Source: Christensenella sp964438705
GTDB taxonomy: Bacteria > Bacillota > Clostridia > Christensenellales > Christensenellaceae
Assembly: GCA_964438705.1 (NCBI GenBank)
Contig: CAYTKQ010000001.1
Span: 170,067-234,066, forward strand
Length of the DNA: 64,000 bases
Direction: 5' to 3'
Shown here: in pieces, positions 18,476 through 30,250 of the stretch
Layout: each line of letters starts with the position of its first letter
Position numbering within the stretch: position 1 is the first letter of the stretch
Made by a program: the position numbers and the translations under genes
Notes under the pieces: model-generated
The model's input: the letters and a program-made list of their open reading frames with translations, nothing else
What the model was told of the DNA's origin: nothing
Database searches by the model: none

Positions 18476-18727
18476 TGTAAAAGCGTTGATATGGAGAGTA
18501 ACCGTATGCCTTGCGCAAAAGAGAGCGGCCGCCGCGGCTGTAAGCGGCTGTGCGTTTAAGATGCGGCGAAGAACACCATGGAGCTTCTTCCGTGAAAGCA
18601 AAGGCAATTAGCGGCAGGCGCGTGCACGGCGTTATCGGCAAAGAGCGGAGAAACAACGTTTCTCAATGTGGGTGGTACCGCGGGTTTTCAAACTTCGTCC
18701 CTTGATTTGTTGGACGTTGTTTTTTTA
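18476..18727 (+). promoter_or_regulatory. T-box riboswitch controlling hisS-aspS
   Basis: The leader of about 250 nt ends with the conserved T-box TGGGTGGTACCGCGG at 18669-18683, followed by a terminator stem CGTCC (18696-18700) with GGACG (18712-18716) and a T-run at 18720-18726. Stem I can be drawn with ATG (18491-18493) pairing CAT (18577-18579) at its base. The specifier loop has AGTA on the 5' side and GAACAC on the 3' side. CAC at 18574-18576 is the likely His specifier, with AAC (Asn) overlapping at 18572-18574. Uncharged tRNA should stabilise the antiterminator and switch on hisS-aspS. Stem I pairing was done by eye. Confidence 0.9.
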
Positions 18728-18752
18728 TGTTGGACAATGGAGGAAAATATTT

Positions 18753-20003
18753 GTGGCAGTAAAGGCGCCGAAAGGCACGAAGGACGTTCTCCCACAGGAG
18801 AGCTATAAATGGCAATATGTCGAGCAGCTTGCGCGTAATATCACTGCGCTGGCGGGCTATCGTGAGATTCGCACGCCCGTCTTTGAACACACCGAGCTTT
18901 TTCTGCGCGGCGTGGGCGATACGACGGATATCGTGCAAAAGGAAATGTATACCTTTTTGGATAAAGGAGACCGCTCTATCACCCTCAAGCCGGAAGGCAC
19001 GGCGGGTGCGGTGCGTGCATTCCTTGAGGGCGGGCTGCCATCCAGCCCGCAGCCAACCAAGATGTATTATCTTTCAACGCCCGTGTTTCGTTATGAAAAG
19101 CCGCAGTCGGGCAGATTGCGTGAGCATCATCAGTTTGGCGTGGAGGTGTTTGGAGCGCAGGATGCGAGCGTGGACGCGGAGGTCATCAATCTCGCGCTGA
19201 CATTGCTTGGCGAACTGGGCCTTGTGGACTTGCGGCTCAACATCAACAGCATTGGATGCGATCAATGCCGTCCGCAGTACAATGAATTGCTCAAGGCATA
19301 TTTGCGGGAAAACATGGGTTCCATGTGTGAATCGTGTAAGGAACGCATGGAACGCAATCCGCTTCGCGCGCTCGATTGCAAGGAAGAGGGATGCAGAGCC
19401 ATCGTGAAAGACGCGCCGCTGATGATCGACCACCTGTGCGACGAATGCTCCGCGCATTTTGACGCGTTGAAGAATTACCTCGACGCATTGGATGTAGAAT
19501 ATAGCATCAACCCCTTCATCGTGCGCGGGCTCGATTATTACACCAAGACGGTGTTTGAGATCATATCGGATAGCATCGGCGCGCAGGGAACAGTGTGCGG
19601 CGGCGGGCGGTATGATAAGCTAATGAAGCAGGTCGGCGGGCCGGATATGCCGGGCATCGGCTTTGGCATGGGCGTCGAACGACTGCTGCTCGTGATGGAA
19701 AACGAAGGCGTGGTGATACAGCCGCCACCGGTCACGGATGTGTTTTTATGCACACACGGCGAGCAGGCGCGCCTGCGGGCGTCTGCGCTTGTGAACGATC
19801 TGCGCAAAAACGGGTTCCGTGCAGACATGGATCACTGCGCGCGCAGCATCAAGGCGCAGTTCAAATATGCCGACAAGCTCGGCGCAAAGTTTGTTGCGGT
19901 GATCGGCGAGAGCGAAATGGAAGAGGGTACGGCAGCTCTGAAAACCATGGAAACGGGCGAAGAGCGCGTCGTGCATCAAAACGATATCAAAAAATTTGTA
20001 TAA
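18753..20003 (+). CDS. hisS: Histidyl-tRNA synthetase
   Basis: Class II synthetase that attaches histidine to tRNA-His. The start is GTG at 18753 with GGAGG (18739-18743) 9 nt upstream, giving 416 residues beginning MAVKAPKGTKDVLP, the family N-terminus; an in-frame ATG at 18666 lies inside the T-box and is rejected. Motif 2 surrounds RYEKPQSGRLREHHQFG, the His signature VRGLDYYTKTVFE is intact, and motif 3 lies near GFGMGVERLL, followed by the anticodon-binding domain. A Cys-rich insert (CESCKERM, CKEEGC, CDEC) suggests a structural zinc site, as in some clostridial HisRS. aspS follows 15 nt later. Confidence 0.96.
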   Translation: MAVKAPKGTKDVLPQESYKWQYVEQLARNITALAGYREIRTPVFEHTELFLRGVGDTTDIVQKEMYTFLDKGDRSITLKPEGTAGAVRAFLEGGLPSSPQPTKMYYLSTPVFRYEKPQSGRLREHHQFGVEVFGAQDASVDAEVINLALTLLGELGLVDLRLNINSIGCDQCRPQYNELLKAYLRENMGSMCESCKERMERNPLRALDCKEEGCRAIVKDAPLMIDHLCDECSAHFDALKNYLDALDVEYSINPFIVRGLDYYTKTVFEIISDSIGAQGTVCGGGRYDKLMKQVGGPDMPGIGFGMGVERLLLVMENEGVVIQPPPVTDVFLCTHGEQARLRASALVNDLRKNGFRADMDHCARSIKAQFKYADKLGAKFVAVIGESEMEEGTAALKTMETGEERVVHQNDIKKFV

Positions 20004-20018
20004 AGCGGAGAGAGAACA

Positions 20019-21803
20019 ATGGGAGAATTTTTAGGCGATTGGAAGAGAACCGCGTTGTGCGCGGAGTTTACAAAGAACGACATCGACACCGACGTGACGC
20101 TGATGGGCTGGGCAGACACTCGGCGCGACCTAGGCGGCCTCGTGTTTGTCGATCTGCGCGACCGTTCGGGCATCATGCAGGTTGTATTCAACGAATCCTC
20201 CTTTGCGGGAGATTTTGATCAGGTCGGCAGTATCCGCAGTGAGTTTGTGCTCGCGGTAAAAGGAACGATCGTGGAACGCGCAGAGGAGACGGTGAATCCA
20301 AAGCTGCCCACAGGCCTCATCGAGGTCAAGGTGCGGGAGTTGAAGATTCTGAGTAAGGCGGAAACGCCTCCGTTTGAAATTGAAGACGGCTCTAAGGTGC
20401 GCGAAGAACTGCGTTTGAAATACCGCTATCTCGACCTCAGACGACCGGATATGCAAAAAAACCTGATCCTGCGCAACAAAATCGCGAATTCAGCGCGGGC
20501 GTATCTGTCGGAAAACGGATTCCTTGATATTGAAACGCCTATGCTGCAAAAAAGCACGCCGGAGGGCGCGCGGGATTACCTTGTGCCGTCGCGCATCCAT
20601 CCCGGATGCTTTTATGCGCTGCCGCAGTCACCCCAGCTTTTTAAGCAAATACTCATGATCTCCGGTTATGATCGCTATTTTCAGATCACAAAGTGCTTCC
20701 GCGATGAAGACCTGCGCGCGGACAGACAGCCGGAATTTACCCAGATCGATACGGAGCTTTCCTTTGTGGATGCGGATGATGTTATGGCGATTCACGAAGG
20801 GCTTTTGAAACGCGTGTTCAAGGACGTAATGGATATTGACATAAAGTTGCCGTTGAAGCGTCTGCCTTACAGGGAAGCAATGGATCGCTACGGCAGTGAT
20901 AAACCAGATACGCGTTTTGGCCTTGAGCTAAAGGATGTGAGCGACATCGTCGAGGGCAGCGAATTCAAGGTATTCAGCTCGGTCGTCAAAAACGGCGGCA
21001 GCGTGCGCGCGATCAACGCAAAGGGGTGTGCGAATATCCTTGCGCGTCGCGAGATCGACGCATTGGTCGATTTTGTGAAAATTTATGGCGCAAAGGGCAT
21101 GGCGTGGATTTCCATCCGTGAGGACGGCCTCAATTCGCCCATCACGAAGTTCATGACGGAAGAGGAAATCTCCGCGATCATGGAGCGCACAGATGGGCAG
21201 GTGGGCGACATCCTCTTCTTTGTGGGCGACAAAAACTCTGTCGTCTATGATTCGCTCGGTGCGCTGCGTCTGAAGCTGGCTGAAAAGCTAGAACTCATCA
21301 AGGAAAACACATGGGATCTTTTGTGGGTCACTGAATTTCCGTTGTTTGAATACAACGAAGAAGAAAAACGCTACGTGGCAAAGCACCACCCGTTTACCTC
21401 GCCGATGGATGAGGATATTGACAAGGTGGAGAACGATCCGGCAAACGCGCGTGCAAAAGCGTACGACATCGTATTGAACGGCAACGAGATCGGTGGGGGC
21501 AGCATCCGTATCCATAGCACAGAGCTGCAGGAAAAGATGTTCTCTGCGCTCGGGTTTTCCAAGGAAGAAGCATGGGAGCGCTTTGGCTTCCTGCTCGAGG
21601 CTTTGAAATATGGCACGCCGCCGCATGGCGGCCTCGCGTATGGGCTCGACCGCCTTGCCATGCTGATGGCGGGCGTGGATTCCATCCGTGACGTGATCGC
21701 GTTCCCGAAGGTGCAAAATGCGTCCGATCTGATGGCGAAAGCGCCGGACACGGTGGATAAAAAGCAACTGCGCGAATTGCACATCAAGGTGGTCGAGGAT
21801 TGA
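20019..21803 (+). CDS. aspS: Aspartyl-tRNA synthetase, bacterial type
   Basis: Class II synthetase for tRNA-Asp, and perhaps also tRNA-Asn if non-discriminating. The 594-residue length and the GAD insert in the catalytic core are of the bacterial type. An N-terminal OB anticodon domain (WADTRRDLGGLVFVDLRDR) precedes motif 2 (FRDEDLRADRQPEFTQID) and motif 3 (GGLAYGLDRLAML). It shares the T-box leader with hisS. The ATG has a GGAGAG ribosome site. No asnS is seen here, so discrimination cannot be judged from the window. tcdA overlaps its stop. Confidence 0.96.
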   Translation: MGEFLGDWKRTALCAEFTKNDIDTDVTLMGWADTRRDLGGLVFVDLRDRSGIMQVVFNESSFAGDFDQVGSIRSEFVLAVKGTIVERAEETVNPKLPTGLIEVKVRELKILSKAETPPFEIEDGSKVREELRLKYRYLDLRRPDMQKNLILRNKIANSARAYLSENGFLDIETPMLQKSTPEGARDYLVPSRIHPGCFYALPQSPQLFKQILMISGYDRYFQITKCFRDEDLRADRQPEFTQIDTELSFVDADDVMAIHEGLLKRVFKDVMDIDIKLPLKRLPYREAMDRYGSDKPDTRFGLELKDVSDIVEGSEFKVFSSVVKNGGSVRAINAKGCANILARREIDALVDFVKIYGAKGMAWISIREDGLNSPITKFMTEEEISAIMERTDGQVGDILFFVGDKNSVVYDSLGALRLKLAEKLELIKENTWDLLWVTEFPLFEYNEEEKRYVAKHHPFTSPMDEDIDKVENDPANARAKAYDIVLNGNEIGGGSIRIHSTELQEKMFSALGFSKEEAWERFGFLLEALKYGTPPHGGLAYGLDRLAMLMAGVDSIRDVIAFPKVQNASDLMAKAPDTVDKKQLRELHIKVVED

Positions 21804-22504
21804 TGCTTGACGATTCCAGAACGATCGCGCTCCTGACGGAGCAGGCCGTAAGCAAGCTGCGCGGCGCGTGCGTCGCGGTGTTTGGTGTTGGCGGCGTTGG
21901 GTCGTTTGCTGCCGAAGCGCTTGTGCGGGCGGGCGTGGGTTCTCTTATCCTTGTGGATAACGACGTTGTGAAGCCATCGAACTGTAACCGACAGCTTGTC
22001 GCGCTCAACTCAACCATCGGTCAAAAAAAGGTGGACGTTATGGCGGCGCGGGCGGTGGACATCAATCCGGATGTGAGCATCCTTACATACAATGTGTTTT
22101 ATGACACAAGCACGTCGGATGAGATTTTTTCCAATCAGATCGATTATGTGATCGATGCGATCGACAGCCTCGCCTCAAAGGAAACGTTGATTTTGGAATG
22201 TGTGCGCAGGAACATCGAAATCATATCCTCGATGGGCGCGGGCAATAAGCTGTATCCCGAGCGGTTTGCGGTGACGGATATTTTCAAAACATCTTATGAC
22301 CCGATTGCGAAGATCTTACGAAAACGCCTGCGGGATTCGGGTGTCAGGAAGTTGCGTGTGGTTTGCTCCGACGAGCAGCCGCGTCAAACGCAGGCAGTCG
22401 AGGATGGAAAACGGGTGCCGGCGAGCATCTCTTTTGTTCCGTCCGTGTGCGGCCTTCTGATGGCGGGCGCGGCGGTACGGCAGATTGCGGGGATTAAAGA
22501 ATGA
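21803..22504 (+). CDS. tcdA: tRNA threonylcarbamoyladenosine dehydratase (ThiF/E1-like)
   Basis: ATP-dependent enzyme that cyclises t6A37 of ANN-decoding tRNAs to ct6A. The 233-residue protein is a ThiF/MoeB-type Rossmann fold: GVGGVGSFAAEALVRAG near 25-41, the Asp-Asn pair in LVDNDVVKPSNCNRQ with the catalytic Arg, and KVDVMAARAVDINPD. ATG at 21803 overlaps the aspS stop, with GAGG just upstream; TTG at 21800 is an alternative. A TsaD-like gene at 56391 belongs to the family that makes the t6A precursor. Other ThiF-family roles cannot be excluded without a tree. Confidence 0.85.
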   Translation: MLDDSRTIALLTEQAVSKLRGACVAVFGVGGVGSFAAEALVRAGVGSLILVDNDVVKPSNCNRQLVALNSTIGQKKVDVMAARAVDINPDVSILTYNVFYDTSTSDEIFSNQIDYVIDAIDSLASKETLILECVRRNIEIISSMGAGNKLYPERFAVTDIFKTSYDPIAKILRKRLRDSGVRKLRVVCSDEQPRQTQAVEDGKRVPASISFVPSVCGLLMAGAAVRQIAGIKE

Positions 22505-22929
22505 AAGAAGCAGGGCTGGTCACAAGAATAGACGGGGACACGGCATACGTGCTGTTTGAGCGCACCTCTGCGTGCGCAAAATGCGGCGCGTGCGGCATGA
22601 TTTCCGGGCAGAACGACATCACCGTTCCCATGAAAAACGCGCTGAACGCACAACCAAACGACAGGGTAGAGGTGCAGTTCACCACCAAAAACGCGCTGCA
22701 ATCCTCAGCGATCGCATATATTTTCCCGCTGATCATGCTGTTTTTGGGCGTGTGGCTCGGCTATGTGATCCCGCAGGATATTTTTGACGTGCAAGACGCG
22801 CTTGCGGCGATCCTTGGCCTTGTGTTTGCCGCCGCCGCATTTTTGGTTTTAAAGCTGCTGAATCCTTATTTCAAAAAGAAATTCTCAAATGTATATACGA
22901 TGACGAAAATTGTTGAAGAAAGCGAGTAA
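22501..22929 (+). CDS. RseC/MucC family membrane protein
   Basis: A 142-residue protein of the SoxR-reducing-system RseC family. The N-terminal half is a small domain with the Cys motif CAKCGACG at about 24-31, which may bind an Fe-S cluster or metal. Two membrane helices follow at about 67-85 and 95-118, then a basic tail. RseC normally accompanies Rnf or Rse electron-transfer genes, which are not in this window, so the partner is unknown. The ATG overlaps the tcdA stop by 4 nt. Confidence 0.8.
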   Translation: MKEAGLVTRIDGDTAYVLFERTSACAKCGACGMISGQNDITVPMKNALNAQPNDRVEVQFTTKNALQSSAIAYIFPLIMLFLGVWLGYVIPQDIFDVQDALAAILGLVFAAAAFLVLKLLNPYFKKKFSNVYTMTKIVEESE

Positions 22930-22934
22930 GGCAA

Positions 22935-26486
<3,552 letters not shown>

Positions 26487-26504
26487 ACGAAATGGAGATT
26501 CATC

Positions 26505-27404
26505 ATGGGTTTTTTTGATAAACTAAAGGAACGTGTCAATAAGACGAGGGAAAATTTTTCCGAAAAGGTGAACAGTGTCATCAAGAACTTTCGAAAAATT
26601 GATGAGGAATTTTTTGAGGAGCTCGAAGAGGCGCTCATCCTTTCGGATATTGGCTACGTCACGACTGAAAAAGTGATCGACGCACTGCGCGACCGCGTGA
26701 AGGAAAACAAGGTGTCCGAATCCGATGAAATCAAAGATATGCTTGCGGAAATACTTGCAAACACCATGCAGGCGGAACCGCTCGTCATCAATAAGCCGAC
26801 GGTCATGCTCATCGTTGGCGTGAATGGCGTAGGCAAGACGACGGCGATCGGCAAGCTGACAAATTACTACAACGGGCAAGGGAAAAAGGTGCTGCTTGCG
26901 GCGGCGGACACCTTCCGTGCGGCGGCGGCAGATCAGCTTTCCATTTGGGGAGAGCGCACAAACACGCGCGTCATCAAGTATGCGGAGGGTGCGGACCCGG
27001 CGGCGGTGGTCTACGACGCGATCGACGCGGCCAAACATGCGGATGTGGACCTGCTGATCATCGACACGGCAGGCCGCCTGCACAACAAAAAGAATCTGAT
27101 GAGCGAGCTTGAAAAGATTAACCGCGTGATCGATAAGGAATACGGCGGCGCAAACCGCGAGACATTCCTTGTTGTGGATGCGACCACGGGGCAGAACGCC
27201 ATCTCGCAGACCGAGGTATTCAACGAAAGTGTGAGACTCACGGGCATCATCTTGACCAAGCTCGATGGCACCGCCAAGGGCGGCGTGGTGTGCGCCGTCA
27301 AGGATATGACGGGCGTACCGGTGCGCTTCATCGGCGTAGGGGAAGGCGTTGACGATCTTCAACCCTTTGACGCGCAGGAATTTGCGCGGGCGATCCTGGA
27401 GTGA
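26505..27404 (+). CDS. ftsY: Signal recognition particle receptor FtsY
   Basis: SRP receptor GTPase that docks ribosome-nascent-chain-SRP complexes at the membrane. The 299 residues comprise an N domain with a short basic amphipathic start (no long acidic A domain) and the G domain with GVNGVGKTTAIGKL near 104-117, DTFRAAAADQL, DTAGRLHNKKNLMSEL, and TKLDGTAKGG. Its partner Ffh is encoded 1 kb downstream. The ATG has TGGAG 9 nt upstream. It overlaps the next gene by 4 nt. Confidence 0.96.
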   Translation: MGFFDKLKERVNKTRENFSEKVNSVIKNFRKIDEEFFEELEEALILSDIGYVTTEKVIDALRDRVKENKVSESDEIKDMLAEILANTMQAEPLVINKPTVMLIVGVNGVGKTTAIGKLTNYYNGQGKKVLLAAADTFRAAAADQLSIWGERTNTRVIKYAEGADPAAVVYDAIDAAKHADVDLLIIDTAGRLHNKKNLMSELEKINRVIDKEYGGANRETFLVVDATTGQNAISQTEVFNESVRLTGIILTKLDGTAKGGVVCAVKDMTGVPVRFIGVGEGVDDLQPFDAQEFARAILE

Positions 27405-28051
27405 GTACGCGTATTTTGCCGCTGCTCTCGGGCGGGGACTCCTGTTATCTTCTGGAAAGCGACGACGGTCACACCGCGCTCATCGATACAGGCAGAGCCG
27501 GCACACGCAAGCGGCTAATGGACGCGCTGGGCAAACGGCGCATCGAGCTTGTCCTGCTGACACACGGGCATTATGACCATGTTTACAACGCGGCCTTTCT
27601 CGCAAAGGAATATGGTGCAAAAATTGCGATCGCAGAAGAAGACTTCGCCCTCGCGCGCGACAACCGCATTCACACGATCCATTCACGCGGGCTGATCGGA
27701 TACTTCATTCGCAAGGTCTCTGTGGCGGCGATCAACAAAGCGGAAATAGAACGGTTTGAGCCGTCGTTTTTTCTGCGCGACGGCATGTCGCTTGAAGAAC
27801 ACGGATTTGATGCGCACGTCATCGCGCTTCCCGGTCACACCGAAGGCTCGGTAGGTATTTTGTGCGGGAACGCCTGCGTGGTGGGCGATGCGTTGATGAG
27901 CATGGGTGGCATTAGTGCCGCGCGCATTGCTCAAAATTTTGAACATGCGGATCGCAGTGTGGCATTGCTCAAAGAAACAGCTGCCAACATCTATTATCCG
28001 GGGCATGGCAGGGCCATTTCTCACGATGAATTGCAGCGCATCAAGGTGTAA
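27401..28051 (+). CDS. MBL-fold metallohydrolase of unknown substrate
   Basis: A 216-residue metallo-beta-lactamase-fold protein. Metal-binding motifs are complete: THGHYDHVYNA near 54-64, LPGHTEGSVGIL near 143-154, GDALM with the bridging Asp, and a C-terminal YYPGHGRAIS. Its start, GTG at 27401, overlaps the ftsY stop. It is a different subgroup from the one at 16322 and has a distinctive insert around DNRIHTIHSRGLIGYFIRK. No substrate can be assigned. It ends 11 nt before the ylxM promoter. Confidence 0.85.
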   Translation: MSTRILPLLSGGDSCYLLESDDGHTALIDTGRAGTRKRLMDALGKRRIELVLLTHGHYDHVYNAAFLAKEYGAKIAIAEEDFALARDNRIHTIHSRGLIGYFIRKVSVAAINKAEIERFEPSFFLRDGMSLEEHGFDAHVIALPGHTEGSVGILCGNACVVGDALMSMGGISAARIAQNFEHADRSVALLKETAANIYYPGHGRAISHDELQRIKV

Positions 28052-28062
28052 AGGTCTTTTGC

Positions 28063-28091
28063 TTGACACATTGGAATAAAATAGGTATAAT
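28063..28091 (+). promoter_or_regulatory. Consensus vegetative promoter for ylxM-ffh
   Basis: TTGACA at 28063-28068 and TATAAT at 28086-28091 are exactly 17 bp apart, a perfect sigma-A match. The predicted start near 28098 falls inside the 5' arm of the hairpin that follows. Confidence 0.92.
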
Positions 28092-28094
28092 CAT

Positions 28095-28129
28095 ACAGGT
28101 GTAAAGGCAGCGCACTTTACACCTGTTTT
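28095..28129 (+). terminator. Strong hairpin with T-run at the ylxM-ffh transcript start
   Basis: ACAGGTGTAAAG (28095-28106) and CTTTACACCTGT (28115-28126) pair perfectly over 12 bp around an 8-nt loop and are followed by TTT. The predicted transcript begins inside the 5' arm, leaving about 9 bp of stem in the RNA. It could terminate reads from the MBL gene, attenuate ylxM-ffh, or protect the 5' end. AGGTGTAAAGG of the 5' arm is repeated at 28044-28054. Confidence 0.65.
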
Positions 28130-28144
28130 GATAGGCGGTATGCG

Positions 28145-28396
28145 ATGAAGCATGAAAAGGATTTGAGTTTGAGCCTGTACTATGATTTCTATGGGGAATT
28201 CCTCACGGAAAAACAGGCAAAGATGTTCAGCAGCTATTATAACGACGATTACTCGCTTGCCGAAATCGCGCAGGAATACGGGATATCCCGTCAGGGCGTA
28301 CTCGATACGCTCAAGCGCGCGCAGGCAAAGCTAAAAGACATGGAGCAGAAGCTCGGGCTGGTCGAAAAACAACAGGGAGAAATCAATGGCATTTGA
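28145..28396 (+). CDS. ylxM: YlxM family DNA-binding-like protein
   Basis: An 83-residue helix-turn-helix protein of the YlxM/p13 family that is encoded next to ffh across Bacillota and is thought to modulate the SRP. The sigma-70 region 4-like helix-turn-helix covers about 33-60 (YSLAEIAQEYGISRQGVLDTL), followed by an acidic, helical tail. The ATG at 28145 has AGGCGG 6 nt upstream. It overlaps ffh by 11 nt, which fits coupled synthesis. Whether it binds RNA, DNA or SRP protein cannot be told from sequence. Confidence 0.9.
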   Translation: MKHEKDLSLSLYYDFYGEFLTEKQAKMFSSYYNDDYSLAEIAQEYGISRQGVLDTLKRAQAKLKDMEQKLGLVEKQQGEINGI

Positions 28397-29708
28397 AGGC
28401 ATTGCGGAAAAACTTCAAAACGTTTTTAAAAAGCTGACGTCGCGCGGCAAGCTCTCCGAAGGGGACATCAAGGCAGCGATGCGCGAGGTAAAGCTCGTAC
28501 TCTTGGAGGCGGACGTCAATTTTCTTGTGGTCAAAAAATTCATCAAAGAGCTTTCAGAAAAGGCGGTTGGCGCTGAAATACTGGAAAGCCTCACCCCCGG
28601 ACAGCAGGTTGTGAAGCTTGTGCGGGATGAACTGACTGAGCTTTTAGGCGGCAGACAGACGGAGATCAAAATGGCGGGTTTGCCGCCGACCGTCGTGCTG
28701 ATGATGGGCCTTCAAGGCGCAGGAAAAACGACATTTTGTGCGAAGCTTGCGGGTTATTACAAGAAAAAAGGCAAGAAACCGCTCCTCGTGGCATGCGACA
28801 TCTATCGCCCGGCGGCAATCAAGCAGCTGCATGTAGTCGGGGAACAGGTCGGCGTGGATGTGTTTGATATGGGGCAGGACAACGCTTCCAAAATCTACAA
28901 AGAAGCGCTTAAGCAGGCGACGAAGCTTGGCTGCGATTTTATCATCGTGGACACGGCGGGCCGTCTGCACATAGACGATGACATGATGGCGGAACTCAAG
29001 GGCCTGAAGGAAACCGCAAATCCGACGGAGACGCTGCTTGTATTGGATGCGATGACAGGGCAGGACGCGGTCAATGCCGCGACCACCTTCAATGACAACA
29101 TCGGGATCGACGGCGTGATCATGACCAAGATCGACGGCGATACGCGCGGTGGTGCGGCAATGTCTGTGCGCGCGGTGACGGGGAAGCCCATCAAATTTGT
29201 TGGTACGGGTGAAAAGCTTTCGGATATCGAAGCATTCCATCCAGACCGCATGGCCTCGCGTATCCTTGGCATGGGGGATGTCATGTCCCTCATCGAAAAA
29301 GCGGAAGCTTCGTTCGAGGAAAAAAAGGCGCTCGAGCTGCAAAAGAAGATATCCAAGGATCAGCTTACGCTGGAGGATTTCCTCGATCAGATGGAGCAGT
29401 TGCAGGATATGGGCTCCATGAGCGATATTCTGGCAATGATGCCGGGTGGGAACAAACTAAAGGGCCTGCAGGTGGATGAAAAGCAGCTGGAACGCACCAA
29501 AGCTATCGTAAAATCCATGACGCGCGAGGAACGTTTGAATCCGCAGATCATCAATGCATCCCGCAGACGCAGGATCGGCACGGGCAGCGGAACATCCGTG
29601 CAGGAAGTGAATCGGCTGTTAAATCAGTTCGATCAAATGAAAAAAATGCTCAAGCAGTTTTCCGGCAAGGGCGGGAAACGCCGCGGCATGTTTAAAATGC
29701 CATTTTAA
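28386..29708 (+). CDS. ffh: Signal recognition particle protein Ffh
   Basis: SRP54 GTPase that binds signal sequences emerging from ribosomes, together with 4.5S-type RNA. The 440-residue protein has an N domain (1-85), a G domain with GLQGAGKTTFCAKL near 107-120, DTAGRLHIDDDMM, and TKIDGDTRGGAA, and a Met-rich M domain from about 300 with the RNA-binding SRRRRIGTGSG segment and a basic, Met-containing end. The ATG at 28386 has GGGAGAA upstream inside ylxM. It acts with FtsY (26505) and SecDF (8887). Confidence 0.97.
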   Translation: MAFEGIAEKLQNVFKKLTSRGKLSEGDIKAAMREVKLVLLEADVNFLVVKKFIKELSEKAVGAEILESLTPGQQVVKLVRDELTELLGGRQTEIKMAGLPPTVVLMMGLQGAGKTTFCAKLAGYYKKKGKKPLLVACDIYRPAAIKQLHVVGEQVGVDVFDMGQDNASKIYKEALKQATKLGCDFIIVDTAGRLHIDDDMMAELKGLKETANPTETLLVLDAMTGQDAVNAATTFNDNIGIDGVIMTKIDGDTRGGAAMSVRAVTGKPIKFVGTGEKLSDIEAFHPDRMASRILGMGDVMSLIEKAEASFEEKKALELQKKISKDQLTLEDFLDQMEQLQDMGSMSDILAMMPGGNKLKGLQVDEKQLERTKAIVKSMTREERLNPQIINASRRRRIGTGSGTSVQEVNRLLNQFDQMKKMLKQFSGKGGKRRGMFKMPF

Positions 29709-29770
29709 ACCGTTATGATACCGCAGTGCGGTGGAAATATAAATGATTGTAAATTATTTGGAGGTACATT

Positions 29771-30010
29771 ATGTCAGTAAAAATCAGATTGAAAAGAATG
29801 GGTTCCAAGAAAAAGCCGTTTTACAGAATGGTCGTCGCAGACGAGCGTGCACCCCGTGACGGCAAATATATCGAAGAGCTCGGTTACTACAACCCGCTTA
29901 CGAAGGACATGAAGCTCGACAATGAAAAAGCACAGAAATGGATTGGAAACGGTGCACAGCCTACGGATACCGCGCGTGCTTTGCTCAAAAAAAGCGGCGC
30001 GATCAACTAA
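29771..30010 (+). CDS. rpsP: Ribosomal protein S16
   Basis: Small-subunit protein needed for 30S assembly. The 79-residue sequence begins SVKIRLKRMGSKKKPFYRMV and keeps the conserved Arg and Lys that contact 16S rRNA. TTGGAGG lies 8 nt before the ATG. The 62-nt gap after ffh holds a small dyad ACCGC/GCGGT at 29720-29732 and a weak promoter-like pair (TTTAAA-17-TATGAT at 29691-29719), so separate transcription is possible but unproven. It opens the rpsP-khpA-rimM-trmD-rplS cluster. Confidence 0.97.
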   Translation: MSVKIRLKRMGSKKKPFYRMVVADERAPRDGKYIEELGYYNPLTKDMKLDNEKAQKWIGNGAQPTDTARALLKKSGAIN

Positions 30011-30022
30011 CGGGGGGACGCT

Positions 30023-30250
30023 ATGCGTGAATTAGTGGAATATATCGCTAAGAACCTGGTAGATGATCCGGATTCCGTGCGCGTAACAGAACGCGAGGAA
30101 GAGAACGCGTTTATCCTAGAGCTTACGGTCGCGCCGGATGATATGGGAAAGGTGATTGGAAAGCAGGGCCGCATCGCGAAAGCGATCCGCACGGTCGTAA
30201 AGGCTGCCACCACCAAATCGCCCAAAAAATATGTCGTAGAGATCATATGA
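30023..30250 (+). CDS. khpA: KH-domain RNA-binding protein KhpA
   Basis: A 75-residue single KH-domain protein that, with KhpB/Jag, binds RNA and influences cell division and elongation in Gram-positive bacteria. The KH signature VIGKQGRIAKAIRTVVKAA lies at about 42-60. Position between rpsP and rimM is conserved. GGGGGGA lies about 6 nt before the ATG. The stop overlaps the rimM ATG. Confidence 0.93.
   Translation: MRELVEYIAKNLVDDPDSVRVTEREEENAFILELTVAPDDMGKVIGKQGRIAKAIRTVVKAATTKSPKKYVVEII

Noticed and set aside
18666..18752. N-terminal extension of hisS from an ATG at 18666
   Set aside because: The extension would be encoded by the T-box and terminator; GTG 18753 has a proper SD and the family N-terminus.
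28140..28148. Two-codon frame ATG-CGA-TGA overlapping the ylxM start
   Set aside because: Too short to judge and expected by chance; the SD fits ylxM itself.
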